Positions 1 to 8,737 of a DNA stretch of 17,042 nucleotides are shown here, piece after piece. Numbering within the stretch: position 1 is the stretch's first letter; every line of letters begins with the position of its first letter. The DNA is from Larix sibirica. Its lineage: Eukaryota > Streptophyta > Pinopsida > Pinales > Pinaceae. Made by a program: the position numbers and the translations under genes. The stretch spans positions 6,077 through 23,118 of the forward strand of contig NWUY0300018592.1 of the NCBI GenBank assembly GCA_004151065.3. Reading direction: 5' to 3'. A model generated the notes under the pieces. It saw only the letters and a list, made by a program, of their open reading frames with translations. It was not told the origin of the DNA and did no database searches.

Positions 1-685
1 AACTCATCGACTTTCCCCCAAGGTCGCTCTCAGTGAGGTGATATTTTTCTCACATTCACATGCGGATCTAGGTGGCAACATCAAAAAACCTTTATTTGTG
101 CCCTATCTCAAAATAATCCTTTCATCATGATGATAATTCTAATATTTATCTATACCAACCCATTTTTAGGTGATCCCGGGAACCCTAATTTGTGACTTAT
201 CACAAAAGAATCCTTGCATTATGCTGATTATTTTGATATATGTCCCTAAAAGCCATTTTTGGATGGACCTGACGATTATCCATTTGGTTTTCATACTTTT
301 CATTTTCCATGGTAAAAACATGCAACCAAATCCACAGGGAGGCCACCAACCAACAACATCCCCATGTACTTAAAGAACTAACATCAGTGGTCATTTCCTT
401 AAAGCAATCATTTTATCAACAACTTCCCTCCTTGAGATACTCAACTACCTAGTTCCAACTCAAAGTGGCTGAAAAAAACAACACTCTAACCAACCATGAA
501 CACGTGATGATTGTTATTGCTCAACATGTGGGATTCACTCTGAAATTCGATGTTACAACCAATGAAGTAGTGGTCACTGGAGAATAGGTCTCTCACACTC
601 TCTTCTCATAAACTAAACCTCATTCATTTTTGGATAAAAATTGATGGCACCACTTCCAAAATATTGACATGTGAAAATTTGATGG
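1..685. other. Non-coding flank, no gene recognised
   Basis: No convincing gene is seen on either strand. Overlapping short open frames at about 170-394 run on opposite strands and have no recognisable motif, so they look like chance. The stretch carries a degenerate tandem repeat (annotated separately) and a 12-bp perfect palindrome at 122-133. It may be host intergenic DNA or an older unrelated repeat that the retroelement inserted into. Nothing in it matches the gag-pol part by eye. Confidence 0.55.
91..269. repeat. Degenerate tandem repeat, two units of about 85 bp
   Basis: Positions 91-176 and 186-269 align along their whole length by eye. Both go from an ATTTGTG block, through a C-T-CA-AAA-AATCCTT block and an AT-rich middle, to CATTTTT followed by GATCC or GGACC. 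Roughly two thirds of bases agree, with small indels. No clear third unit is seen. This is an old local duplication, possibly part of an unclassified transposon or LTR. No coding function is suggested. Confidence 0.5.
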
Positions 686-917
686 TGTTGGCCCTAGGAT
701 ATTTTTGAACTCGTTTTTGGTTGATGTGAAAGGGGGTTGCGCAGTGAAGTGGACAAAAGGAATCGTGCCCACAAAAGAAGGAAGGACACTGACGTAGTGC
801 CATAAAATATGGAAAGGTAGTGGTTGATCATGTCAATCAAGAAAGTGAGTATAGTAAGTTGGGGAGTAAGTTAGGATATTCAATCCACTTAGTGGTTGCG
901 GGGGCTATGCCAATAAC

Positions 918-925
918 TATAAATA
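918..925 (+). promoter_or_regulatory. TATA box in the putative LTR
   Basis: TATAAATA sits about 220 bp before the AATAAA signal, a normal spacing for U3 promoter and R/U5 in a plant LTR. It would drive the genomic RNA of the element. The element is decayed, so present activity is doubtful. Confidence 0.45.
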
Positions 926-1138
926 TGTAATGGGTCAGGTTGAGTAGGCTGCTAATATTTTTGTAAGGATGGTATTTTTTATGTAATGTGGCTGAAGAGA
1001 GAGTGTGACGAAGAGTTAAGTGATCCCATGTATGAGTCTATGTAACTGAAGAATATTTGTAAGGATTGCACTCTACAGGTTGTGTGCGCATATCTGTAAG
1101 AAGATGAAGACATCATGCTTTATGTAATGGGATCCATG

Positions 1139-1144
1139 AATAAA
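1139..1144 (+). promoter_or_regulatory. Polyadenylation signal in the putative LTR
   Basis: An AATAAA hexamer is followed by a T/G-rich stretch at about 1150-1230, as expected for the R/U5 part of an LTR. In the 5' LTR such a signal is normally bypassed. The 3' LTR that would use it is not in the window. Confidence 0.4.
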
Positions 1145-1202
1145 ACAAGAATTTATTTGGTTTTCTCCTTGTTGGATTTCCTCGTAAAAGTATCTAGTTT
1201 CT

Positions 1203-1226
1203 TGTGTGTGTGTGTGTGTGTGTGTG
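1203..1226. repeat. (TG)12 microsatellite
   Basis: Twelve perfect TG units are present, followed after 16 bp by a T12 run at 1243-1254. They lie at the end of the putative LTR or in the start of the leader. The repeat probably expanded from a TTGTGTGT motif of the LTR end. Confidence 0.9.
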
Positions 1227-1254
1227 AATGTTTATGAGTATGTTTTTTTTTTTT

Positions 1255-1390
1255 ACATGTGTTGTTTAAATGATGAATATGCAATGACATGACAATACAT
1301 CATAAATGTTCTCAATTACAATTTATTGCGTAGTAAATGTAGTCAATATATTAGTTTATGGTTTAAATTGATTTATGTCAAGATTTTGTT
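1255..1390 (+). other. Untranslated leader between putative LTR and gag-pol
   Basis: AT-rich non-coding sequence lies between the T12 run and the first coherent codon at 1391. A primer binding site should lie at the LTR/leader boundary, but I see no good match to the initiator methionine tRNA complement or another common plant primer site. It may have decayed. Confidence 0.35.
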
Positions 1391-2616
1391 ATGGGTGTGA
1401 TTGTAGAACAAAGTTCCATTCCCTTCACTGATGCAGAAAAATGGTTACTACAGTACCCATAGGTACTTCGGATAAGACTTTGTTGGTTCGCAGGTGATGT
1501 CGAAAGGGCCAATGTCTTGGGATTTTTCAGTCTGTGTTGTAGTGAACTTGGGTATTCCCACAAGTTAGCCAACAAATGGTTCCATTGTTGGGACCGAGAT
1601 TTGCAATTGAAGGGGATGTGTAAATGTGGTATCCAAGTAAACAAGAGATCTTGGATTGGATAGATAAAAAGCAACTAGAGTTTATCGAATAATAGAACAA
1701 AAATCCACGGCTCAGTTCCTGGGAATGGTTGGAAAGGTATGTTTTATCAAATCTACATGAAATAATATTTGGTGAGTTTCCTATTTTGTTAGCATAATGG
1801 TTATTGAAGTTGGCATAACATAAGAGATGCTTCCAGGGAGGTGAGGCCATGGTTTGGACTCCTGAGTTAGTTCAAACACTTAAAGGTATCAGCAATAAGA
1901 TTTATCGCGTTGTTGATTACTGGCTTGACAGTATACTTGCAGGTTATATTACTAAGTTTGTTGTAGAAACTTTAAAATCTTATAACTCAGCTAAAAGAGA
2001 ATTTTTCAAAGGAACAGAAGGTAAATATTTGAAATCTATGTATTTGTGGATTAAGATGTTACTCTGTGAAAAAGGTGTCATGAGAATGGAATCTGAAGAG
2101 CATGTAGCTTCACACATCGAGAAATGGGTATTAACTGGGGAAAGGTTTGAGAAGTATGTCAGATAAGGGTGAGTTGAAATGATAAGGGGAGAATAAAGTG
2201 AGACAGATGAAGAGTGTGGATTTTTGCAGAGTGGAATGAGATTTCAGCATTGTAAGAGGAGAAGTACTGCAACAGGGAGAGAGTTTTGCAATGTGACTGA
2301 AGGATATGACTACATCGTCGTACCACATCTGATGGAAGAATCAGTAAGTACAAAAGAATAAGAGGACGATTACGATCTTATATCATAGGAAGATCCAGTT
2401 GATTCATCTTCGACCGGACACTATGACATACCCACGACCTCATGTATATCTCCTGAAATTGAGGTAAGTACTTATAGCCTGTCGCATCTTGTGGAAGCAA
2501 TTCATAGTAGTAGAAGTCATCAAAATAGTGGTTCATCTAGTCAAAGTTGTAGTTCAACCAGTAAGAATAGTGGAACTGTTGATCCTAGTAGATAGTTAGT
2601 ACCTACGAGAAGGAAA
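1391..2616 (+). pseudogene. N-terminal region of gag-pol polyprotein, function unknown (broken)
   Basis: The relic opens at an ATG (1391) reading MGVIVEQ in frame 2. It is rich in Trp and Cys (WFHCWDRD at about 1585) and contains GNGWKGMF. The frame switches near 1846, and frame 1 is open from 1849 to 2166 (starting MVWTPELVQTL, with YLKSMYLWIKMLLCEKGV). It then continues with stops at 2167, 2173, 2197, 2359 and 2392 to a Ser/Asn-rich low-complexity stretch at about 2500-2590, just before the capsid part. The MVWTPELV and MYLWIKML blocks look like constrained protein rather than noise. I do not recognise a named domain. It may be a matrix-like N-terminus of Gag or a separate protein. Its length (about 400 codons) is large for a plant gypsy Gag N-terminus. 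Confidence 0.65.
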
Positions 2617-3206
2617 ATGACAGGAGATGACATGAAACTTCCAGTTTTTCATGGTAATTTATTGGAAGAACCAAAGAAACATTGGTTTCTTTGTGAAGTT
2701 GTCTGGAGTGTTAAGTGCAGGAAGATAATGTAAAAAGAGTGTAGTTGATCACGACCTTCTGGGATCATGCATTGAACTAGTTTATGAAATTTTCAGTTGT
2801 ATCGCAAGGAGGGAAACATAAAATTTTCCAAAGATTAAGATTGCATTGGAAGATGAGTTCATTAATCCTAAGTCTGAGTCACAGTGTATCAATGAGATCA
2901 ATGAGATTAAGAAATCACCTAATGAGTCAGTATGGGAATTTGACCAATGGTTTAAAACTTTGATGGATTGAGTAAGTTTTCATATTTCGGATGCTCAACA
3001 TAAAGAATGGTTTATAGCTGCACTGCTACCAAAAATAAGGCTACCATTGATGCAACAAAAGGTTGTGTCGTAGTCTGAGGATCTTGAAATTGAGTTGAAC
3101 TTAGAAGCATCCCTAGTAGGATATACTGGAATAGGTATGGGTTGGATCCAGATGCAATTAGAAAATTCGTCACTTCAAATCCAATATTTTGAGAAAGGAA
3201 TTCTGG
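2617..3206 (+). pseudogene. gag: Gag capsid-type domain (broken)
   Basis: Gag forms the virus-like particle that packages the element RNA. The segment starts MTGDDMKLPVFHG in frame 1. LPxFxG followed by HWFLCEVVWSV is the usual entry to a plant Retrotrans_gag domain. It moves to frame 0 near 2714 (VQEDNVKR) and to frame 2 near 2825. From there it reads FINPKSESQC, SVWEFDQWFKTLMD, a TGA at 2969, HKEWFIAALLP and a TAG at 3071. The WEFDQ.F..L and W-F-AALLP pattern is the second half of the capsid fold. TTFWDHALN at about 2754 is followed by TAG where tryptophan is expected. Family membership is from motif recognition, not a search. Confidence 0.82.
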
Positions 3207-3719
3207 TGTATTAAGTGCAAGACAGAAGAACACCATAAGGATCAATGTCTAACGTTTCAAGAGTACCTAGCCTTAGGGGTTCCTAATCCTTTGAATCATG
3301 GAGCTCAAGTATGGTGTGAACTATGCAGGACTTGAGGACATCAACTAGAGGAATGTTACTTGATACATAAATATGTGAATACTCATAAGAACTTGTACTA
3401 TAAATTATGTAGATTTGTACGCCATGATGAAGCAAATTTTTGAGCATATGACATGTTGAAGGAACGTATAACTGATGGAAACAGGATAAAAGGGGAAGAG
3501 CAATATGAAGGGGGAAATGCGTGGTTCAATGCCCAGAGAGGAGGCTATAACCAAGGACCTTGTGGATTTAGAGGTCGCAAAAGAGGTGGATTTGGTAGAG
3601 GAAGAGGCTAGATAATCTGTTACAATTGTGGCCAACCAGGACACTTGGAAAGAGATTGTCTGAAACCTTGTTCAACATGTACATATTGTATAGCATTGAA
3701 CCATACTACTGAATATTGT
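3207..3719 (+). pseudogene. gag: Nucleocapsid region with five CCHC zinc knuckles
   Basis: All five knuckles lie in frame 0 with spacing Cx2Cx4Hx4C. Knuckle 1 (3207-3248, CIKC...HHKDQC) is intact. Knuckle 2 (3315-3356) has all four ligands but a TGA at 3333. Knuckle 3 (3399-3440) keeps Cys2 and His, with Tyr and Phe in place of Cys1 and Cys4. Knuckle 4 (3618-3659, CYNCGQPGHLERDC) and knuckle 5 (3678-3719, CTYCIALNHTTEYC) are intact. Between knuckles 3 and 4 lies a Gly/Arg-rich stretch (3555-3608) like an RGG box, ended by TAG at 3609. Knuckles bind and chaperone the genomic RNA in nucleocapsid proteins. Five in series is more than the one or two usual in LTR elements. Confidence 0.88.
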
Positions 3720-4199
3720 CCATAATTGATAGAAAAGTGGTAGGTTAAAGAAAATAAAAAATACAACTAGAATGCCTAGAATATCTCTATAGAAAAGTGG
3801 GAAGAGAAACCTACAATAGCAGTAGTCACACGTGGGGGAGCTGCGATAGGAGGTAATATGGAAACACAAAGAAAGAAACATGGACCATGGGTTAGAAAAG
3901 CACCAAAACGAATTCCATGTTTAATCCACAGAAAGAAAAAGAGACTTATATCGAAGCTAGAAGGGAGTTTACTACAACAAATCAAGGAGGTGCCACTTCT
4001 GTGACTCATCTAGTGTATGATATGGTTCCTGTGTATGACATTCCTCCACTTTATGATCATTCAATTGCAAAGAGACCATCAGGAAAGGTAAGTCCTTTAA
4101 ATAATTTCTTGCAAAGCTATATAGATTTGTTAAAGGATGAAAAAGCAGTGAAATAACTTCGCAGTATGATTGATCAATATGACCGGGAAATAATAGAGC
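3720..4199 (+). pseudogene. Linker between nucleocapsid and protease (broken)
   Basis: Frame 0 continues after the last knuckle with stops at 3723, 3741, 3768 and 3777. It then reads WEEKPTIAVVTRGGAAIGG and PWVRKAPKR. The frame changes near 3910, and frame 2 is open from 3917 to 4156 (MFNPQKEKETYIEARREFT, PPLYDHSIAKRP, NNFLQSYIDLLKDEKAVK). The charged, low-complexity composition suggests a flexible linker. No catalytic motif is present. Confidence 0.6.
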
Positions 4200-4640
4200 C
4201 TGTTGAAGAGAGAACTGTCAATCATTTGCAATGTAAAAAGAGGATAGGTAGGGATATTCAACTTAGTGCTCAAGTTGGGGATTATGATATGGATTTTATT
4301 ATTTTGATTTGGGGTCAGATGTGAATGTGCTTACTAAGAAAACATGGTAAAACATGGGTAAGGTAAGCTTGTATGGTCACAAGTACAGTTAATATTAGCG
4401 AATGAGCAAAAATTCATCCCACTTGGTAGGATGGTGGGGGTACTTGTTGAAGTAGAAGGATTGTGAAGCTTTGGATATTTTGAAGTCATTGAAATTATAG
4501 ATGATACTAACCCTTATCCAACATTACTTGGAATATATTAGGAAATGGATAATGAGGTTGTTATTAATTTGAAAAAGAGGTTGATGATATTTGAAGGAGG
4601 AAAAGTCATAGTTATTGCACCCATGTATCCTTTAGAAGGT
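4200..4640 (+). pseudogene. pol: Retropepsin-like aspartic protease remnant
   Basis: The protease would cut the polyprotein into mature proteins. In frame 2 the approach reads QLSAQVGDYDMDF. The active-site block DLGSDVNVL then appears in frame 1 at 4306-4332, so one base is missing just before the catalytic Asp (4306-4308). Another shift near 4370 returns to frame 0. The later LLGI block (about 4530) is followed by Tyr and TAG where retropepsins of this kind usually have Asp-Trp. DLGS rather than the classical DTGA/DSGA is the variant here. With two frameshifts and a stop it cannot make active enzyme. Identification rests on the DxGS block, its position between nucleocapsid and RT, and the LLGI block. 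Confidence 0.7.
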
Positions 4641-5460
4641 TAGAAAAATGTCAAACCTATTAGAGAAGAAAGAAATGCTCAAGAATTGGAAAACATCTAT
4701 AAGATGAATTCAAGAATGGATGATTATATTAACCTTACAACAGATGGAAATTTGAGTTGGCATAGCATCAACTCATGTGCATCATATTCAGATGAAGGAC
4801 TAGAAAATTGGAAAAATAGGCTCCACGAGGTATCTATGAGAAGGTGTGCTCACATTTCCAAGTCACTACGCTGGGTCAGAACAGAGGTATGTAACCCACC
4901 TGTGTAGGATGGTTTAAAAAATCTAGATTATTTTATTTATGAATTTGAGTTGCAAGTTCCATAACAACAAAGGGTATTAGCTTTATATGTAACCCTAAAG
5001 GCTACCCCAGCAAGGTGGTGGAATACTCACAAGATTAAAATTAAAGGTTGGTCGCAGTGTAAGTGACTGTTATAAATTAGGTTTGGAGAAGGACTTGATT
5101 AGTTTAATGGGTTGGCCAGTGCTACTAAAAATTTCATGGAATGCACTATGACATGGAGTTCTGTGAATAAGAAGGAATGGGTACACAAGTTTGTTCATAC
5201 CTTGGATATAGTACCTAGAAAATGGTATACTGAACAAGAACTACGACGAGGAACATCAGAGTGGGAAAATACAATTTTGAATTTTAAGGCAACTTTGAGT
5301 TTTGAGGATGAGATCCCAACAGTGGATGTAGCGCTACAAGTTATCAAGGAGAAGTTTTTTTAAGAAGAGTTGTTACCTATATACAACATGCCAAATTGGG
5401 ATGCAACACTTGAGCAGGCATTGGAATTCTATAATGTTACTGGAGAATAAGAAGCTGATA
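4641..5460 (+). pseudogene. Second Gag-like region between protease and RT (broken)
   Basis: All in frame 0. It includes open stretches 4686-4907 (WSINSC-type block, then NWKNRLHEVSMRRCAHISKS) and 5112-5363 (TKNFMECTMTWSSVNKKEWV, DIVPRKWYTEQELRRGT, FKATLSFEDE). An ATPARWWNTHK block at about 4998-5030 is followed by RFGEGLD. The pattern of a double Trp after AR, then W-x3-C and a later RFG, is what Retrotrans_gag domains show. An additional Gag-like module here would be unusual. It might instead be a spacer that converged on this pattern. Stops lie at 4905, 4962, 5064, 5073, 5097, 5361 and 5448. Confidence 0.55.
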
Positions 5461-6571
5461 ACTCGAGGGACTTGCATATACCAGAGACAGAAGGTATCCA
5501 TGACATAGGAGGACCTGAAATAGAATTTGCTAACTTCTTACAACCTTTAAATTCCAGGAAAGTGAATATTGGGTTAGAAGAAAATCCCAAGTTTGCTAAT
5601 GTTGGGGATTATTGGGATGATGAGATTGTAGGAAAGATTACTGACTTGTTACATGAGTATCGGGATATGTTCCCCACCAAGTTTTCAAAAATGAAGGGTA
5701 TTATTCATGACTTAGGAGAAATGAAGAAACCACTTAATCCTGATGCGAATCCTATTAAGCAGAGACCTTACATATTAAATCCAAGATATAAAGAGAAGGT
5801 GAAGGAAAAAATTGACAGAATGTTGGATGCAGGAATTATTGAACCTGTTGAAGAGTCGGAGTGGATTAGTCCTATGGTAGTTCAAGATAAGAAGACAGGG
5901 GAAGTTATGATATGTTTTGATCTCAGAAAGTTAAATGATGCATTCTTACACGATCCTTTCCCCACCCCGTTTACAGATGAGGTCTTATAGAACATTAGAG
6001 GACAGGAAGCCTACTCATTTACTAATGGGTTTTTTTGTTATAATAAAATCAAGATTGTGAAGGAGGATCAAAATAAGACTAAATTTGCAACATAGTGGGT
6101 TTCTACCAGTACACAGTGATTCCATTTGGATAGAAAAATGACCCTGCTATTTTTTCCAAGGTAGTTGTCGTAGCTTTCAAATAATTTATCCATATTTTTT
6201 TGAAAGTTTACTTTGATGATTGGACAGTTTTTTGTTTTCCGAAGAATCATATTGAGAACTTAAGGTTGATGTTGGACTGATGTAGACAATACCATATATC
6301 TTTAAATTTGAAGAAATGTATCTTTTGCGCTCCTTTTTTAATTTTATGGGGACATCTGGTATGTAAACAGGGCCTTTTAATGGACCTTGCCAAAATTGCT
6401 ATTATTGTAGATCTTCCACTGCCAGCATCAGTACGAAATTTGAGAACAACATTGGGACATACGGGTTATTAAAGAAAATTTACTAAAGGATATGCACAAA
6501 TTACTGCTCCTATGGATAATTTATTGAAAAAGGATGTTAAATTCCAATAGAATAAGGAATGTCAGAAGAGT
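5461..6571 (+). pseudogene. pol: Reverse transcriptase (broken)
   Basis: RT copies the element RNA into DNA. Frame 0 is open from 5472 to 5990. It contains GDYWDDEIVGKITDLLHEY, the fingers entry (KQRPYILNPRYKEKV), GIIEPVEESEWISPMVVQ and FDLRKLNDAFLHDPFPTPF, which are standard Ty3/gypsy RT blocks. After TAG at 5988 the next block reads SFTNGFF. The first catalytic Asp is expected at 6024-6026 but is AAT (Asn). A frameshift lies near 6100 just before the VIPFG block, and frame 2 carries the rest. YFDDW at 6209-6223 keeps the catalytic Asp pair. The thumb/connection includes LNLKKCIFC, GHLVCKQGLL, RTTLGHTGY and ITAPM. Stops are at 6132, 6278, 6470 and 6548. Confidence 0.93.
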
Positions 6572-7155
6572 TTGGACACATTGAAAGAAAAGATGGTGAC
6601 TGCACCAATTTTGGTCTTTCTAGATTGGAGAAAAGAGTTTCATGTACATGTCGATGGTTCATCCATAGCATTGGGTGCATTTTTGGCACAACTTGGGGAA
6701 GGATACATAGATCACCCAATTGCTTTTTCCAGCAAGATGTTATCAACAACTGAAAGGAACTATACTACAATAGAAAGAGAAGGTTTGGCAATGGTATACA
6801 CGTTGCATAAATTTGGACATTATTTTTTGGGTGCTCATTTTAAAATGTATACTGACCATTCTGCTTTAAGATACCTGTTCAATAATCTAGTGTTGGGGGG
6901 GGAATCTACAGGTGGTTATTATTATTCCAAGAATATGATTTTCAAATTGTAGTCAAACCAAGAAAGTTAAATGAAGGTCCTAACCATTTTTCGAGGTTAG
7001 AGATAGGAGAAGAACCAACAAGCTGATAATTTGCCTAATGGGCAATTATTTTAAGTAAGAATGGTGGATAAAACTTTAAATACATTGTTCAGTTCTCGAG
7101 TACAAGTATGGGTCCTAAGGAAAATATTGTGCCACAGAAGAAGTAGTTGGTTGTA
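6572..7155 (+). pseudogene. pol: RNase H domain and tether to integrase
   Basis: RNase H removes the RNA strand of the RNA:DNA hybrid. Frame 2 is open from 6572 to 6952. It starts SLDTLKEKMVTAPIL and holds the three catalytic acids: Asp in HVDGSS (6653-6655), Glu in IEREGLAMVY (6779-6781) and Asp in YTDHSALRYL (6854-6856). This is the best preserved enzyme core in the element. A run of eight G at 6895-6902 shifts the frame to 1, where WLLLFQEYDF, KPRKLNEGPNHFSRL and GEEPTS continue the tether. The frame moves again near 7020 and near 7150. The region 6952-7155 has several stops and no further domain. Confidence 0.92.
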
Positions 7156-8346
7156 AAAGCAACATATTACCAACTTATAGCAGGACAATTGTATAAATTG
7201 GATCCAGATGAAATCTTGAAAAGATGTGTGCTAGAGAGTGAAAGACCTATGATTTTAGTAGAGGCTCCTGATGGTGTTGCAGGAAGACACTATGCAGGTA
7301 AGGCTACCATGTAGAAAGTATTAATGGCAGGTCTTTGGTGGCCTACGTTACATAAGGATGCAAAATAATACTATAGACTTTATGATGTGTGTCAAAGGGT
7401 TGGAAAACCTTCAACAAGAGATGAAATGCCATTAATACCTTAGGTAAATTTTCAAGCATTTGATAAATGGGCTATTGAATTCATTAGACCAATTAACTCA
7501 CCCGCGAAGAGAACAGGGGCTCGGTACATAATAACTGCGACATACAACTTGACAAGGTGGGATGAGGCTAAACCAATATGAGATTGCATCTCTACAACTG
7601 TTACAAGGCTTTTATTTGAAAATGTAGTTACCGTGTTTGGTTGTCCTAGGATCTTAACAAGTGATCAAGGAAATTACTTCTTAAATGGGACTATTGAAGC
7701 ATCAACAAAGGAATTTCATATCTACCATTAGAAGAGTATGCCATACTATCATCGGGATAATGGAACTATCAAATATTTTAATAAAATTTAAGAGAATTCC
7801 TTGACCAAAGTATGCAATGTGAACCACGATGATTAGGGCTTAAGCATACCATCAATATTATGGGCTCATCGAATAACTTGTAAAAATTTGATAGGTTAGA
7901 CACCTTTTAGATTGGTATATGGGAAAGAAGTTGTAATGCCTATGGAGTACATTATGCCAAGCTTAAGGATTGTTGTGTTTACATAAATGACATATACTGG
8001 AGCATTAGAAAAAATGGTGTCACAACTATTGCAATTAGAACAAGATAGATTTACCGTAGGATTTCATCAATAGGTATAGAAAGCCAAGGAGAAGGCATGG
8101 CATGATTGACATATCAAACAAAAGAAGTTCCTGGTAGGAGACCTAGTTCTCCTCTACGATAGTTAGTTGTTCAAACACCCCGGTAAGTTTAGAATGCACT
8201 GGTTAGGACCTTACATGATTAAGTATTTAACATAAGGGGATGCTATGCAATTGAAAAAATTGAACGGGGAAATCCTGGATGGCTTGGTCAATGGGATTCA
8301 GTTGAAACTGTACAGGGACAGTCGTACTTTCCTTCATTACATATGA
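7156..8346 (+). pseudogene. pol: Integrase with GPY module (broken)
   Basis: Integrase inserts the cDNA into the host genome. It lies in frame 1 throughout. The N-terminal zinc-binding part has RHYAGKA and LWWPTLHKDAK, but the final CxxC is YDVC: the first Cys is Tyr at 7381, the second Cys is kept at 7390. The core reads KWAIEFIRP (first Asp is Glu, 7477-7479), LTSDQGNYFLNGTIE (second Asp kept, 7663-7665) and NGTIKYFNK (catalytic Glu is Lys, 7771-7773). The spacing from 7663 to 7771 is exactly D-x35-E. PFRLVYGKEVVMPMEY and KFRMHWLGPYMI follow, the latter being the GPY/F module. At least eight stops include 7579, 7729, 7834, 7897, 8071, 8077, 8107 and 8164. No chromodomain is evident. Confidence 0.93.
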
Positions 8347-8737
8347 ATAGAACTGCGACATATAGGTGCTAAGCACAGTTCAAACATGCACTAGACGTTA
8401 AATGAGTATGCACATATGAGTATGATAATGTCGTAGTTGATTTGGACTGCATGTATAGATGTAGATATGTCGAAGATGATTAAAAAATGGTTGGAAGTAA
8501 TAAAGTGGTGCATTAATTACAAAAAGTGTCAGTTGATAAATGTCGGATTGGTTAAATATTGAGGAAATATTTGGTCACATACACTAAATCTAGAGTTAAT
8601 GGAGCGATGTGACAAGATGGTCGGGCTTTAAAGTTGTAAAGGTATGAGTATCAAATTCATTGTTGTCAAGTATAGTTAAGAGTTGAGCTAAGATCGAAGC
8701 CGTGAAACTAGTGTGTTGTGTAAGAGTGTTCCTGATT
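8347..8737 (+). other. Spacer after integrase
   Basis: This stretch holds no recognisable domain. Frame 1 is fairly open from about 8395 to 8627 (KMIKKWLEVIKWC, KCQLINVGLVKY) but contains stops. It may be the tail of pol or a leader for the downstream frame. I see no confident splice site, promoter or polypurine tract. Confidence 0.35.

Larger units (their letters stand above)
686..1250 (+). mobile_element. Probable 5' LTR of the Ty3/gypsy element
   Basis: This lies directly upstream of the gag-pol relic and has LTR anatomy. A TGTTGG start is possible at 686, a TATA box lies at 918-925, and an AATAAA signal lies at 1139-1144 in a T- and G-rich U5-like tract. Short internal repeats (AATATTTTTGTAAGGAT at 953-969 and a shorter version at 1052-1066; ATGTAATG several times) are typical of U3/R regions. 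The boundaries are not proven. The 3' LTR is outside the window, so no pair can be compared, and no clear tRNA primer binding site is visible downstream. The end could lie anywhere from about 1200 to 1260. The assignment rests on position and the two signals. Confidence 0.45.

Noticed and set aside
170-394. Opposing short open frames in the left flank
   Set aside because: They occupy the same DNA on both strands, have no recognisable domain, and overlap the degenerate tandem repeat.
1378-1850. Two minus-strand open frames of about 100 codons
   Set aside because: They overlap each other and lie opposite the plus-strand N-terminal gag-pol region, which has coherent protein blocks continuing into Gag.
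3405-4009. Several minus-strand open frames of 60-80 codons opposite the nucleocapsid and linker (also at 10713-11317)
   Set aside because: They are shadows of the plus-strand gag frame, which has zinc knuckles and coherent motifs. They have no motif of their own and overlap one another.
6559-6753. 64-codon plus-strand frame overlapping RNase H (also at 13867)
   Set aside because: It is an alternate frame of the RNase H domain, whose catalytic residues lie in the frame starting at 6572.
8347-8737. Chromodomain or membrane-spanning envelope after integrase
   Set aside because: No chromodomain aromatic pattern and no hydrophobic segment of membrane length could be read in any frame.
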